Origin: Halothermothrix orenii H 168
GTDB taxonomy: Bacteria > Bacillota > Halanaerobiia > Halanaerobiales > Halothermotrichaceae
Length of the DNA stretch: 64,000 nt
Assembly (NCBI RefSeq): GCF_000020485.1
Contig: NC_011899.1
Coordinates: 1,210,501-1,274,500 of the forward strand
Direction: 5' to 3'
Part shown: positions 44,938 through 55,784 of the stretch, piece by piece
How the letters are laid out: each line of letters starts with the position of its first letter
Numbering within the stretch: the first letter of the stretch is position 1
Program-made: the position numbers and the translations under genes
Notes under the pieces: model-generated
Told to the model about the DNA's origin: nothing
What the model saw: only the letters and a program-made list of their open reading frames with translations
The model's database searches: none

Positions 44938-45924
44938 TTAAAAGTCAAGTAAAAAGTCCCTGCTCAGTTTTTTTATTTCTGAATAAATTTTCTTATAATC
45001 ACCGGTTGAAAGGTTAAACCAGTTTATATCCTGATCCCGCCTGAACCAGGTCAATTGCCGTTTTGCATACCGTCTTGTGTTTCTTTTTAAAAGCCTGATG
45101 GCCTCTTCCCTGTCATACTCTCTTTTTAAATACCCGATAATTTCTTTATAACCGAGACCCTGTCTGGCTGTTTTACTTAAATCAGGGTATTTTGTTAAAA
45201 GGTACTTAACTTCATCAATGAGACCCTGTTCTATCATAATATCGACCCTTTTATTAATTCGTTTATAAAGTTCTTCACGCTCCCGGTAAAGCCCTATTTT
45301 CAGATTTCGGTAACGATCACCTTTTTTTTGTTTCTCTTTTTTAAAATAAGTCATGGTTTTTCCGGTCTGGTGATACACTTCTATTCCCCGTATTACTCTC
45401 CTCAAATCATTTGGATGGAGTTTTTTAGCAAGTTCAGGATCTATTTTTTTAAGTTTGTTATAAACATATTTATTTCCATACTGTTGCGCCTCTTTTTGAA
45501 GTTTTTGCCTTAATTCTATATTTTTGTCCATTTCAGGGAATAAAAATCCCTCTATAACAGCCCTTATATATAAACCTGTTCCCCCCACCAATATGGGGAC
45601 TTTATTTCGATATACAATCCCGGGTATTAAGTTATCAACCATGGCCTGGTATTCAGCTACTGAAAACTCCTGATCTGGTTTAATAATATCAATCATATAA
45701 TGGGGAATTATATTCCGCTCTTTTTGACTGGCCTTGGCAGTACCTATATCCATGTCTTTATATATCTGCATGGAATCGGCTGATATAATCTCTCCATTTA
45801 TATCCCGGGCAAGCTGCAAAGATAAACTGGTTTTTCCTACAGCTGTAGGTCCCAGGATAACGATAAGGGTAGAATTATCAGGATATATATTCTTATTTCC
45901 ATGATTTGTCAGGGGTTTAATCAA
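44938..45924 (-). CDS. miaA: tRNA dimethylallyltransferase
   Basis: 328 residues from TTG 45924 after GAGGAGG; the upstream frame codes into mutL. P-loop LGPTAVGKTSLSL, then ISADSMQIYKDMDIGTAKAS, VGGTGLYIRA, and tail motif RRYAKRQLTWFRRD. Adds a dimethylallyl group to A37 of tRNAs; MiaB, encoded at 50647, thiomethylates the same base. Follows mutL in one operon. Confidence 0.95.
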   Translation of the reverse strand: MIKPLTNHGNKNIYPDNSTLIVILGPTAVGKTSLSLQLARDINGEIISADSMQIYKDMDIGTAKASQKERNIIPHYMIDIIKPDQEFSVAEYQAMVDNLIPGIVYRNKVPILVGGTGLYIRAVIEGFLFPEMDKNIELRQKLQKEAQQYGNKYVYNKLKKIDPELAKKLHPNDLRRVIRGIEVYHQTGKTMTYFKKEKQKKGDRYRNLKIGLYREREELYKRINKRVDIMIEQGLIDEVKYLLTKYPDLSKTARQGLGYKEIIGYLKREYDREEAIRLLKRNTRRYAKRQLTWFRRDQDINWFNLSTGDYKKIYSEIKKLSRDFLLDF

Positions 45925-45937
45925 AATAATTACCTCC

Positions 45938-47872
45938 TCATTTACGCCCCATTCCCTTATTAATATCATCCTCTGTTATATGTATTATTATCGGTCTTCC
46001 GTGAGGACAGCGATAAGGGTTATCTGTTTTAAATAACCCTTCAATAATTTGTTCTGCTTCCTTTTTATCCAGATATTCACCGGCCTTTATTGCCCCACGG
46101 CACGACATATAGGAAATTATCTCATTAATTAATTCTGATGGTTTCATAGCTTTATCGTGTTCCAGGAGTTTATCTATTACTTCCCTAACAACCCTTTTAT
46201 TTGAACGTTTTTTTATCAGGGAGGGAACTTCCCTGACTATAAAACTATTAATCCCAAAAACCTCCAGTTTAAAACCCATTTTTTCTAACTGGGGCAAATA
46301 ACTTTTCAGCACTTCAGCCTCCGGAGCGGTAGTTTCAATGTTGACGGGAACTACCAGGGGTTGTGAGACAATCTCACTATTATTATATTTCTCAATAAAT
46401 GATTGATATAATATACGTTCATGGGCATTATGCTGGTCAATAATATAAAGCCCATCCCTTCCTTCAGCAATAATATAAGTGTTTTTAATCTGCCCCAGGA
46501 CCCTTTTTATCGGAATGTCCATCTTATTTTTATTTTCTTTAATACTATTATCTTTAATGTTTATTGAATCTGTTTTATAATGTTTATCTTTTTTGTAGTT
46601 ATCGTTAATCTCGGTTTTTTCTAATTTGTTATTAATATCCATAAATTTATTTTGACTAACCTGAGAGTTTTTTTTACTATAAAACCCATTTTTTTTACTG
46701 GGAAGCAAAATTGAATCCTGTGAATCTAAGGGATTTTGATTTTTTAATATACCAGCATCGGAAGATTTATTTGTAATTTGCTCTTTATCTTCAGGTAGTT
46801 TTATTTTTTGATACTCACTTTTATCTTTAGTCTTGTCATCCCTATTTAATGGATTAATATTTCTTTTAAGCCTTGGAGATTTATCTAATTTTGATAACTC
46901 AATATTAATTCCATTTTGAATTACTTCTTTTATTACCTTATCTCTACTAAACTTTACTTCTTTTTTGGTGGGATGAACGTTTACATCAACCAGAATCGGG
47001 TTTAGTTTTAAATTTAAAAATACAACCGGATAAGCCCCGGGAGGTAAGAGCCCCTGATAGGCTTCTTCAACTCCCCTGTTTAAAATTGAGTTATGAACTG
47101 CCCTTTTATTTACAAAAAATATTTCATAACTACGGTTATACCGGTAATAATCAGGTCTGGAAATATATCCCGATACCTTTATATACCTGTCTTCATAATC
47201 TATTTTAACCAGACTTTGTGCCATTTCTTTTCCATATATCGCATAGATACAATCCAGGGTTTTTCCAGTTCCCGGTGTTTTCAGGACTATTCGTCCATTA
47301 TGAATAAGGGTAAAATTAACCCCGGGATAAGCCAGGGCTTCCCTGGTTATAATGTTACTTATATGTTTAAATTCATTCCTTGTTGTTTTTAAGTATTTAT
47401 AACGGGCTGGAGTATTAAAAAATAAATCTTTTACTATAATATCTGTTCCGACCGAGGCACCACAGGGTTCTTTTGATATCACTTTACCCCCTTTAAGTCT
47501 CATTTTAATAGCTTTTGTTTGAGATTTTGTCCGGGATATTATATCAAGAATGGAGACTGATGCTATACTGGCCAGGGCTTCTCCCCTGAATCCGAGAGAT
47601 TTTAAAGAATAAAGATCATTTATATCAGTAATTTTACTTGTTGCATACCGGTCAAAGGCAATTTCTATCTCATCAGAAGGTATACCATGTCCATTATCTT
47701 TAACCCTTATTAAGTCCTTTCCACCGTTTTCAATTTCTATTAAAATCTTATTACTACCTGCATCCAATGAATTTTCAACAAGTTCTTTAACTACAGAAGC
47801 GGGTCTTTCAACAACTTCTCCGGCTGAAATTTGATTGGCAACAGATTCAGGTAATCGTTTTATCTCAGGCAT
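45938..47872 (-). CDS. mutL: DNA mismatch repair protein MutL
   Basis: 644 residues from ATG 47872 (AAGGGGG upstream). GHKL ATPase: ISAGEVVERPASVVKELVEN, DNGHGI, FRGEALASI; C-terminal endonuclease motif IIDQHNAHERILYQ, SCRGAIKAGEYL and CPHGRP. So an endonuclease-type MutL as in other organisms without MutH. A long low-complexity Lys/Asn linker occupies residues about 330-470. Starts eight bases before the mutS stop. Confidence 0.96.
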   Translation of the reverse strand: MPEIKRLPESVANQISAGEVVERPASVVKELVENSLDAGSNKILIEIENGGKDLIRVKDNGHGIPSDEIEIAFDRYATSKITDINDLYSLKSLGFRGEALASIASVSILDIISRTKSQTKAIKMRLKGGKVISKEPCGASVGTDIIVKDLFFNTPARYKYLKTTRNEFKHISNIITREALAYPGVNFTLIHNGRIVLKTPGTGKTLDCIYAIYGKEMAQSLVKIDYEDRYIKVSGYISRPDYYRYNRSYEIFFVNKRAVHNSILNRGVEEAYQGLLPPGAYPVVFLNLKLNPILVDVNVHPTKKEVKFSRDKVIKEVIQNGINIELSKLDKSPRLKRNINPLNRDDKTKDKSEYQKIKLPEDKEQITNKSSDAGILKNQNPLDSQDSILLPSKKNGFYSKKNSQVSQNKFMDINNKLEKTEINDNYKKDKHYKTDSINIKDNSIKENKNKMDIPIKRVLGQIKNTYIIAEGRDGLYIIDQHNAHERILYQSFIEKYNNSEIVSQPLVVPVNIETTAPEAEVLKSYLPQLEKMGFKLEVFGINSFIVREVPSLIKKRSNKRVVREVIDKLLEHDKAMKPSELINEIISYMSCRGAIKAGEYLDKKEAEQIIEGLFKTDNPYRCPHGRPIIIHITEDDINKGMGRK

Positions 47873-50555
47873 AGTTTTCCCCCTTTTCCTTAAGCTCCTT
47901 CTGAATTTCAAAGAGAAAATTAATTGCTTCCATGGGGGTCATATTAACAATATCTTTATTTTTTATTTTTTCAATAACCCTGTATTCAGACTTGAAAAGG
48001 GGGAGCTGCTGTACTTTATCATTCGTATTTCTTTTCGTAAGATATTCTTTATCACTTTCGTGTATATTATTTATAAGGTCTGATTCGGTTTTATGGGATA
48101 TATTTTTATTTTCTCCCTTACCTGTCTTTGTTGATTCTTTTCCTTTTTTTTCCAGTTCAGCTAAAATTTCCTGGGCCCTGATGATTATTTCCATCGGCAA
48201 TCCAGCCAGCTGAGCAACCTCAATACCATAACTTTCACTGGCTTTTCCCGGGATAATTTTATGGAGGAAATGAACCCCATCTTCATCTTCTTCAACCAGA
48301 ACATTGTAATTTTTTATCCCTGGTCTATTTTCTAACTGTGTTAGTTCATGATAATGAGTCGCAAACAGTGTTCTTGCTCCAATCCGGTCCGGATTATTAA
48401 TATATTCACTTACAGCCCAGGCGATACTCAGACCGTCGTATGTGCTGGTCCCTCTTCCTACTTCATCGAGTATTATAAGACTATTTCTGGTAGCATTATT
48501 AACAATGTTGGCAACCTCATTCATTTCAACCATAAAAGTACTCTGACCGGTGGTTAAATCATCACTGGCTCCAACCCTGGTAAATATTCTGTCTACAATC
48601 CCTATGGTTGCTTTATCAGCTGGAACAAAGCTACCCATCTGGGCCATTAAGACAATCAAAGCAACCTGTCTCATATAGGTTGATTTTCCTGACATATTGG
48701 GACCGGTAATTATAATAAAACGTTCTTCTTCAAGGTCAAGGTAAGTATCATTGGGGACAAAAGCTCCTTTTCCCATATCTTCAACGACAGGATGACGGCC
48801 CTTAATTATTTCAATAACCCCATCATTATTAATCCGGGGCCGATTGTAATCCCGTTCCAGGGCATTCTGGGCCAGTGAAGTCAGAACATCCAGTTTGCTA
48901 ATGATAGCAGCTGTTTTCTTGATACGTTTAATGTTATCCCTTACAATATCTCTGATTTTAACAAATAGTTTATATTCAAGGTCATTAATTTTTTCTTCTG
49001 CTCCAAGAACCAGGGCCTCTTTCTCCTTTAATTCAGGTGTAATAAAACGTTCACTATTTGAAAGGGTCTGTTTGCGGGTATAGTTATCAGGAACCCTGTC
49101 CAGATTTGCTTTAGTAATTTCTATATAATAGCCAAATACTTTATTAAAACCAACCTTTAGTGAACTTATTCCGGTTCTTTCTCGTTCTGTCTTTTGTAAG
49201 TTTGCTATCCAGTCTTTTCCTTCAGTACGGGCCTTCCTCAGTTCATCTAGCTCACTACTATACCCATCTTTTATCAAGCCTCCCTCTCTTACTGAAACCG
49301 GTGGTTCATCAACTATAGACCGGTCCAGTAATCCAGCAAGATCTATTAAGGGATCAAATGTTTCGTGCATATTTTTAAATAATTTAGTATTTAGTTGTTC
49401 CAGATCCTTTTTAATTTGAGGTAATTTCAATATGGAATATTTCAGAGCTGCTAAATCACGGGCGTTAGCAGAACCGTAGGAGACTTTTCCTAAAATTCTT
49501 TCCAGGTCATATATTCCTTTAAGGTGTTCCCTTATTTCCTGAAGAAGCAGATAATTATTAACCAGTTCTTCTACTGCATCAAGTCTTGTTTCTATTTTAT
49601 TCCTGTCTATAAGGGGTTGATTAATCCATTTTTTAATGAGGCGTCCTCCCATTGAAGTTATAGTTTGATCAAGAACGTTTAATAAACTACCCTTATGTTT
49701 GTTACCCCTTATTGTTGAGGTCAGTTCCAGATTATATCTGGTGGCAGAATCCAGGACCATATAATCAGTTAAATTGTATGTAGTAATTCTGTTTATATGT
49801 TCTAATGTTCTTTTCTGGGTATCTTTAAGAAAATTAATAATTTCTCCGGCCGCCAGGATAGCAGCTGGTTTGTCTTCACAGCCAAATCCTGAAAGAGAGT
49901 TTGTTTTAAAGTGTTCTAATAAAAAATTATAGGCCGCCTTAACCTTTTCTATTCTGGAATAATTGTAGACGAAGTTCATCTGTTTCTTTTTATCTGCAAA
50001 ATTTTCAGTTTCCTCAAGTTCTTTACAAATTATAACCTCCCGGGGTTGAATTCGGTCAAGCTCATCCCACACTTTATCACTGAACTTTTGTGAAAACTGG
50101 GTAACATAAAATTCACCGGTGGAAATATCAACATATGAAAAACCTAAATGATCTTTATAACAAATAGCTGACGCCAGGTAGTTATTCTCCTTATCTTTAA
50201 GCATTTCATTTTCTATTATTGTACCCGGAGTAATAATCCTTACAACTTCCCTGGATACCAGACCTTTTGCCTCACTGGGATCTTCTATCTGCTCACAGAT
50301 GGCAACTTTATATCCCTTTTCCAGAAGTTTGGCAATGTATGATTCAGCAGAGTGACAGGGAACCCCTGCCATTGGTGCTTTTTCACCACCACCCTTATTT
50401 CGGGCAGTAAGAGCCAGGTCCAGCTCTCTGGCTGCTATTTTAGCATCATCATTAAACATTTCATAAAAATCTCCCAGACGGAAAAAAAGGATGGCATCTT
50501 TATATTTATTTTTGATACTTTGATACTGTTGCATCATCGGTGTTAGTTTACTCAT
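47865..50555 (-). CDS. mutS: DNA mismatch repair protein MutS
   Basis: 896 residues from ATG 50555 (GAGGTGA upstream; GTG 50567 is within it). Mismatch-recognition FFRLGDFYEMF with the Phe-x-Glu, clamp region, ATPase Walker A GPNMSGKSTYMR, signature STFMVEM, LDEVGRGTSTYDG, THYHEL. The C-terminus has a charged linker and the tail used for dimerisation and clamp interaction. First of the mutS-mutL-miaA operon. Confidence 0.97.
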   Translation of the reverse strand: MSKLTPMMQQYQSIKNKYKDAILFFRLGDFYEMFNDDAKIAARELDLALTARNKGGGEKAPMAGVPCHSAESYIAKLLEKGYKVAICEQIEDPSEAKGLVSREVVRIITPGTIIENEMLKDKENNYLASAICYKDHLGFSYVDISTGEFYVTQFSQKFSDKVWDELDRIQPREVIICKELEETENFADKKKQMNFVYNYSRIEKVKAAYNFLLEHFKTNSLSGFGCEDKPAAILAAGEIINFLKDTQKRTLEHINRITTYNLTDYMVLDSATRYNLELTSTIRGNKHKGSLLNVLDQTITSMGGRLIKKWINQPLIDRNKIETRLDAVEELVNNYLLLQEIREHLKGIYDLERILGKVSYGSANARDLAALKYSILKLPQIKKDLEQLNTKLFKNMHETFDPLIDLAGLLDRSIVDEPPVSVREGGLIKDGYSSELDELRKARTEGKDWIANLQKTERERTGISSLKVGFNKVFGYYIEITKANLDRVPDNYTRKQTLSNSERFITPELKEKEALVLGAEEKINDLEYKLFVKIRDIVRDNIKRIKKTAAIISKLDVLTSLAQNALERDYNRPRINNDGVIEIIKGRHPVVEDMGKGAFVPNDTYLDLEEERFIIITGPNMSGKSTYMRQVALIVLMAQMGSFVPADKATIGIVDRIFTRVGASDDLTTGQSTFMVEMNEVANIVNNATRNSLIILDEVGRGTSTYDGLSIAWAVSEYINNPDRIGARTLFATHYHELTQLENRPGIKNYNVLVEEDEDGVHFLHKIIPGKASESYGIEVAQLAGLPMEIIIRAQEILAELEKKGKESTKTGKGENKNISHKTESDLINNIHESDKEYLTKRNTNDKVQQLPLFKSEYRVIEKIKNKDIVNMTPMEAINFLFEIQKELKEKGENYA

Positions 50556-50619
50556 ACAGCATTTCACCTCAAATTGTCTCTATTCAATTTGATTATAGCA
50601 TATTACAAACAGCCAATAA

Positions 50620-50654
50620 AGAAATATACCTGAAAGACAGGCTCTTTCAGGTAT
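50620..50654 (-). terminator. Terminator of miaB
   Basis: On the minus strand ATACCTGAAAGA (50654-50643) pairs with TCTTTCAGGTAT (50637-50626), then ATTTCTTT. The stem includes the miaB stop codon. Confidence 0.75.
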
Positions 50655-51999
50655 TTAAGACAGTTTCCCGGGTATTATCTATAACCTCACCATATAATGT
50701 CCAGCTTCCAACCCTGTTTATTTTAACATTTGCTATTTGACCCTTCAGGTTTTCATTTCTGGGGACTATAACCAGTTTATTGGTTCTGGTCCTGCCTTCA
50801 AAAGTATCGGGGTTATTTCTACTTTCACCCTCTATTAAAACCTCTACTGTTTTACCCTTGAGTTTCCTGTTGTTTTCTAAACTGATACTATTCTGGACCT
50901 CAATTAAGCGGGTTAATCTATCCTGCTTAATCTTTTCACTAACCTGGTCTTTATGTCTGGCAGCCGGAGTTCCCTTCCGGGGTGAATATTTGAATGTATA
51001 AGCCATATCAAATCTCACTTCCCTGATGACTTTTAAGGTTTCCTGGAAATCCTCTTCTGTTTCACCGGGGAATCCTACAATAATATCAGTAGTAATACTG
51101 TAATCCGGGATTTGACTCTTTATTTTTTTAATCAGATTTAAATATTCTGCCTGGGTATACCCACGGTTCATTTTTTTCAGGATTCTGGTGCTACCCGACT
51201 GGACAGGGAGATGAAAGTGTTCACATACTTTGTCACACTCTTTTATAATTTTAATCATTTTATCACTGAAATCCCGGGGATGAGAGGTCATATATCTTAT
51301 TCTCTTAATCCCTTCAACCCTGTTAAGTCTTTTAAGCAGATCAGCAAAATCTATATCTTCCTTTAAATCCTTTCCATAGGAATTAACATTCTGCCCCAGA
51401 AGGGTTATCTCTTTAACCCCTTCACTGGCTAATTTACGGGCTTCAGAAATTATATCAGCGGCAGGCCTGCTCCGTTCCCGGCCCCGGACATAAGGGACAA
51501 TACAATAGGTGCAGAAATTGTTACACCCCTGTATAATGGAGATCCAGGCCTTAAAGTCATCCTCCCTTTTATAGGGAATATCAGGAATTAACCCCTCTTC
51601 CTGATTCCAGACCTCAATGATACGTCCCCTTTCTTCTTTAATTCGTTTTATTAGTTCAGGGATATGGTGAATATTATGTGTACCAAATATGAGATCGACA
51701 TGGGGGTATTTTTCATAAAGCTTTCTGGCATTTTCATCTATCTGCATCATACAGCCGCCGACTCCAATTATTAAATCAGGGTTTTTCTCTTTTAATCTCT
51801 TAAAATCTCCGACCCTGCCAAAAACCCTCAATTCTGCATTTTCTCTTACAGCACATGTATTTACCATAATAATATCGGCTTCTTCTAAATTATTTGTAGA
51901 CTTATAACCCATTTCTTCAAGCATTCCGGCCAGTTTTTCAGAATCATGAACATTCATCTGACATCCATATGTCAAAATAAAGTATTTTCTGTTATTCAT
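50647..51999 (-). CDS. miaB: tRNA-2-methylthio-N6-dimethylallyladenosine synthase
   Basis: 450 residues from ATG 51999 behind AGGAGG. UPF0004 domain with three Cys ([31 protein letters not shown]), radical-SAM [15 protein letters not shown] and C-terminal TRAM domain. Inserts sulfur and methyl on i6A37 of tRNA, acting after MiaA. Separate unit upstream of mutS, same strand. Confidence 0.96.
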   Translation of the reverse strand: MNNRKYFILTYGCQMNVHDSEKLAGMLEEMGYKSTNNLEEADIIMVNTCAVRENAELRVFGRVGDFKRLKEKNPDLIIGVGGCMMQIDENARKLYEKYPHVDLIFGTHNIHHIPELIKRIKEERGRIIEVWNQEEGLIPDIPYKREDDFKAWISIIQGCNNFCTYCIVPYVRGRERSRPAADIISEARKLASEGVKEITLLGQNVNSYGKDLKEDIDFADLLKRLNRVEGIKRIRYMTSHPRDFSDKMIKIIKECDKVCEHFHLPVQSGSTRILKKMNRGYTQAEYLNLIKKIKSQIPDYSITTDIIVGFPGETEEDFQETLKVIREVRFDMAYTFKYSPRKGTPAARHKDQVSEKIKQDRLTRLIEVQNSISLENNRKLKGKTVEVLIEGESRNNPDTFEGRTRTNKLVIVPRNENLKGQIANVKINRVGSWTLYGEVIDNTRETVLNT

Positions 52000-52338
52000 A
52001 ATTTTCCTCCTGTACAAGATGTCTTTATATTTTATATTACATTATTTTATCAAATTAAAGTAAAATCATTACATAATAAAAAAAATAAGTCTTTAAATCA
52101 ATTATTATTCTACCACCAAACCATGAATATTGCAAAATATATACATACCCCGGTATTATTGTACCCGGGGTTGGAAGTTAAAATCTATAATTTTAGACAT
52201 AATAACAATTCAGTGATGGGAAAGAATAACTACAGGCCTGAAATATATGTGAAATCTAAGTGTAAATAAGTTAGTTTTAGAAATTGTTTTTTTTTACGCT
52301 TTATATTAAGCAAAAAAATAACTATAAAAAAACGTGTA
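52000..52338. other. Intergenic region between miaB and ktrA
   Basis: AT-rich, 339 bases. Holds the miaB ribosome site and promoter region and an inverted repeat CCCCGG...CCGGGG near 52149-52171 with no T-tract. A plus-strand frame at 52126-52269 (48 codons) has no ribosome site and is not called. Confidence 0.5.
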
Positions 52339-52986
52339 TTATACTTTTTTCAATTTATCAAGGTTTTCGTTTTTACCCATAACGATTAAAACATCCCCTT
52401 CTAATATTTTATCATTGGCACCTGGAGTGATATTAAGGTTTTTCCCGCGTTTTATAGCCATAACATTTACCCCATATTTGCTTCTTAATTCAAGCTGGGC
52501 CAGACTTTTACCTACCATTTCAGGTGATGCTATTATTTCAACTATACTGTAATCCGGAGCAAATTCCAGGTAATCAAGAACATTGGATGATGTTAAATTA
52601 TGAGCAATTCTAACCCCCATATCCCTTTCCGGGTAAACAATTCTATCGGCTCCAACTTTGGTTAAAATCTTTCCATGAAGGGAATCTTTAGCTTTAGTAA
52701 CTACATAGGGTACACCTAATTCTTTTAAAATCAAGGTTGATAAAATATTGGCATGAACATTATCACCGATACTGACCACCGCCACGTCAAAATTTCTTAC
52801 ACCCAGGGTTCTTAAGGCTTCCTCATCAGTAGCATCGGCTTCTACGGCATGAGTAACTTCATTACTTAGTTCCTGAACACGTTCTTCATCATTATCAATG
52901 GCCAGGACATTATATCCACTTTCAGCCAGAGTCCTGGCTACACTTGAACCAAACCTTCCCAGTCCTACAACAACAAACTGTTTCAT
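52339..52986 (-). CDS. ktrA: KtrA potassium uptake regulatory subunit (RCK protein)
   Basis: 215 residues from ATG 52986 behind GAGGAGG. RCK_N dinucleotide fold VVVGLGRFGSSVARTLAE, VVSIGDNVHANIL; RCK_C with VGKSLAQLELRSKYGVNVM. Cytosolic ring that gates KtrB in response to ATP/ADP and c-di-AMP. Fourteen bases downstream of the ktrB stop, with overlap in frame upstream. One KtrA serves two KtrB copies in this cluster. Confidence 0.93.
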   Translation of the reverse strand: MKQFVVVGLGRFGSSVARTLAESGYNVLAIDNDEERVQELSNEVTHAVEADATDEEALRTLGVRNFDVAVVSIGDNVHANILSTLILKELGVPYVVTKAKDSLHGKILTKVGADRIVYPERDMGVRIAHNLTSSNVLDYLEFAPDYSIVEIIASPEMVGKSLAQLELRSKYGVNVMAIKRGKNLNITPGANDKILEGDVLIVMGKNENLDKLKKV

Positions 52987-52999
52987 TTTTAACTCCTCC

Positions 53000-54325
53000 T
53001 CAACCAATTAATATATCTTCTTGAGGATATCTTATGGCCTTTATTCTTTTTCTCCCCAGGGCCATGGCAATAGTAAAGGGACCAACCCGTCCTATAAACA
53101 TTGTAATTATAATAAAAAGGCGTCCAGTGTTGCTTAACTGTGGTGTTATCCCCGTTGTTAATCCCACTGTCCCAAAAGCTGAAAAGACTTCGAAAACAAT
53201 CTGGATAAACGCAAACTCTTCGGTAATCGATAGAACGATAGTAACAACAACTATTATTAGAAGGGATATAACAACAACAGACAGGGTTTTATATATATCC
53301 TTTTTTTTAATTCTTCTACGGAATATTTCAATATCCTCCTTACCCCGGGCCATATTATAGACAACAACAAGCAAAGTACCTGCCGTAGTTGTTTTGACAC
53401 CACCACCGGTAGAACCGGGTGAGGCCCCAATAAACATTAGTACAATCATTATAAAGAGAGATACATCCCGAAATTGGTTAATGGGGATAGTATTAAAGCC
53501 TGCTGTCCTCGGTGTTACCGCCTGAAAATAAGAAGCCAGTAACTTTATCCCGGGAGTGTAGTTACCCAGGGTAGCCGGGTTGTTAAATTCTAAAATAAAC
53601 AGGGCTAAGGTCCCCGAAATTATTAAAAACAGGGTCATTGATATAACCATTTTACTATGTAATGATAATTTTTTATACTGTCTTTTATTGTATATTTCAG
53701 ATATCACGAGAAAACCCAGCCCCCCGAATATAAATAAAAAAGTTATAATCAGGTTTATATAAAGGGAACCGGTAAAATTCTCAAGACTATTACCAAAGAG
53801 GTCAAAACCGGCATTATTAAAAGCAGATATAGAATGAAAAAGGGCATAAAACCAGGCCCTGTTGTCGGGCATTAATCCCTTAAAATACAGGTATAATAAG
53901 AGTGTTCCTGTTATTTCTGTAATAAATGTTAATAAAATTATATAACGGGTTAGCCTGATAACACCTGATAATTTATTATAATTAATTTCCTCCATGACAA
54001 TTAGTCTTTCCTGAAGAAGTACTTTCCGGCGCAGAATTAAAAATAACAAAGTAGTGGTAGTCATAAAACCAAGGCCACCAACCTGGATTAATAACATAAT
54101 AACTGTCTGGCCAAAGCCAGTCCAGTGTTCGGCTGTATTAACAACTATTAACCCCGTAACCGCTGTTGCTGATGTTGCAGTAAAAAGAGCTTCTAAAAAA
54201 TTTGTAGTTTGTCCTTCTACAGTTGAAACCGGAAGTAGCAGTAAAATTGTTCCAACCAGTATGACAGTACTATAACCGATAACCAGGATCTGGCCCGGTG
54301 ATAAGTTCTTAAAAATTGAGATCAC
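53000..54325 (-). CDS. ktrB: KtrB potassium channel subunit, copy 1
   Basis: 441 residues from GTG 54325. Eight membrane segments with four P-loops: TSATAVTGLIVV, SAFNNAGFDLFG, PRTAGFNTIPI, SAFGTVGLTTGI, each carrying the selectivity glycine, and GASPGSTGGGVKTTT as the M2C/gate loop. Sodium-dependent K+ uptake; works with KtrA. A later GTG/ATT could be the start because GGGGTGATC lies over the GTG. 58% or so apparent similarity to copy 2 was judged by eye only. Confidence 0.92.
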   Translation of the reverse strand: MISIFKNLSPGQILVIGYSTVILVGTILLLLPVSTVEGQTTNFLEALFTATSATAVTGLIVVNTAEHWTGFGQTVIMLLIQVGGLGFMTTTTLLFLILRRKVLLQERLIVMEEINYNKLSGVIRLTRYIILLTFITEITGTLLLYLYFKGLMPDNRAWFYALFHSISAFNNAGFDLFGNSLENFTGSLYINLIITFLFIFGGLGFLVISEIYNKRQYKKLSLHSKMVISMTLFLIISGTLALFILEFNNPATLGNYTPGIKLLASYFQAVTPRTAGFNTIPINQFRDVSLFIMIVLMFIGASPGSTGGGVKTTTAGTLLVVVYNMARGKEDIEIFRRRIKKKDIYKTLSVVVISLLIIVVVTIVLSITEEFAFIQIVFEVFSAFGTVGLTTGITPQLSNTGRLFIIITMFIGRVGPFTIAMALGRKRIKAIRYPQEDILIG

Positions 54326-54414
54326 CCCGCAAGAGAAAAAATTAATACCAGATCAAATATTCCATAAAAATAGCTATTATTAATATTCCCCCTACAGGGT
54401 GAAATATATTATTG

Positions 54415-55755
54415 TTAACCTACCATAATTTTTTCCTTAGGATAATGATAAACTCCATTGTGCTTCCTTTCTGCAAAAGCAATGGCCAGTGTCAACGGTC
54501 CGACCCTTCCTGAAAACATGGTAATGGTAATTAATATCCTTCCAAAGGTAGAAAGACCCGAAGTAATACCAGTTGACAGTCCTACTGTACCGAAAGCTGA
54601 GACTGATTCAAAGAAGACCCTCAGAAAATCCATTTTTTCGGTAACAGTAAGAATCATAGTAACAGCAACAACCAGTCCCAGTGAGAGCATGGTTATAGCA
54701 AGGGCTTTGAATATAATCTCGTCATCGAGGCGTCGTTTATATATTTCAATATCCCTTTTTCCGGTAATAAGACTCCAAACTGTAATCAGCAGGACCCCGA
54801 AAGTAGTTGTTTTAATACCACCACCGGTAGAACCCGGTGAAGCCCCGATAAACATTAAAACAATTAATAAAAAGAGAGTTGAACTCTTGAGATTTCCGGT
54901 GGGAACAGTATTGAAACCTGCCGTACGTGGTGTTATCGAAAGAAATAATGATGACAGTATTTTATCACCAGTATTTAAATTTCCCATTGTTCCGGGGTTA
55001 TTATATTCCAGACCCAGAACAGACAAAAAACCGGCTATAATTAATATTAAGGTTATAGTCAAAACTATTTTACTCTGCAGGCTCATTTTTTTGAAGTTCC
55101 TAATCTGGTAGAGTTCGGCCAGGACAGCAAAACCAAGACCACCCAAAACAATTAATCCCATAACAACAAAGTTCATTAAAATATCTCCTGTATAGTTTTC
55201 TAAACTATTACCAAAAAGATCAAAACCAGCATTATTAAAAGCTGAGATGGCATGGAAAATAGAATAATATAAAGCCTTCATAAATGGATAGTCTTTAATT
55301 AGTCTTACAAAGAGTAGTAAAGCTCCCAGTCCTTCAATAATAACAGTTACAAAAATTACATATCGGACCAGTCTTACCAGTCCTGATATCTTGAACTGAT
55401 TTAAATCCTCCTGGATTATTAACCTTTCCTTTAAGGTTATTTTTTTGCCAATAACAAAAGCTATCATGGTTGACATGGTCATGATACCAAGACCACCAAT
55501 CTGAATCAGGACCATTATCACTAACTGACCAAAGACAGTAAAGGCAGTACTTGTATTGACTACAATAAGGCCAGTGACACAGGTAGCTGAAGTAGCTGTA
55601 AATAAGGCATCTACTATGTTTAACCCCTGACCATTACTTGTGGCAAAGGGTAGCATCAATAATAAGGTCCCTATTATAATAACAGTAAAATAACCAAACA
55701 CCAGGACCTGGGCAGGTGTCATATTGTTTTTGTTTACTAATTGAGGAAACTTCAT
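54415..55755 (-). CDS. ktrB: KtrB potassium channel subunit, copy 2
   Basis: 446 residues, same layout as copy 1 with P-loops TSATCVTGLIVV, SAFNNAGFDLFG, PRTAGFNTVPT, SAFGTVGLSTGI. AGAGGAG precedes the ATG. The pair likely arose by tandem duplication and may differ in sodium or potassium affinity. First gene of a three-gene run ending with ktrA; two palindromes lie upstream. Confidence 0.92.
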   Translation of the reverse strand: MKFPQLVNKNNMTPAQVLVFGYFTVIIIGTLLLMLPFATSNGQGLNIVDALFTATSATCVTGLIVVNTSTAFTVFGQLVIMVLIQIGGLGIMTMSTMIAFVIGKKITLKERLIIQEDLNQFKISGLVRLVRYVIFVTVIIEGLGALLLFVRLIKDYPFMKALYYSIFHAISAFNNAGFDLFGNSLENYTGDILMNFVVMGLIVLGGLGFAVLAELYQIRNFKKMSLQSKIVLTITLILIIAGFLSVLGLEYNNPGTMGNLNTGDKILSSLFLSITPRTAGFNTVPTGNLKSSTLFLLIVLMFIGASPGSTGGGIKTTTFGVLLITVWSLITGKRDIEIYKRRLDDEIIFKALAITMLSLGLVVAVTMILTVTEKMDFLRVFFESVSAFGTVGLSTGITSGLSTFGRILITITMFSGRVGPLTLAIAFAERKHNGVYHYPKEKIMVG

Positions 55756-55784
55756 ATTTTATAACATCTCCTCTCTGCCAGCAT

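Noticed and set aside
52126-52269. Plus-strand 48-codon frame (MNIAKYIHTPVLLYPG)
   Set aside because: No ribosome site; overlaps an inverted repeat in the miaB-ktrA gap.
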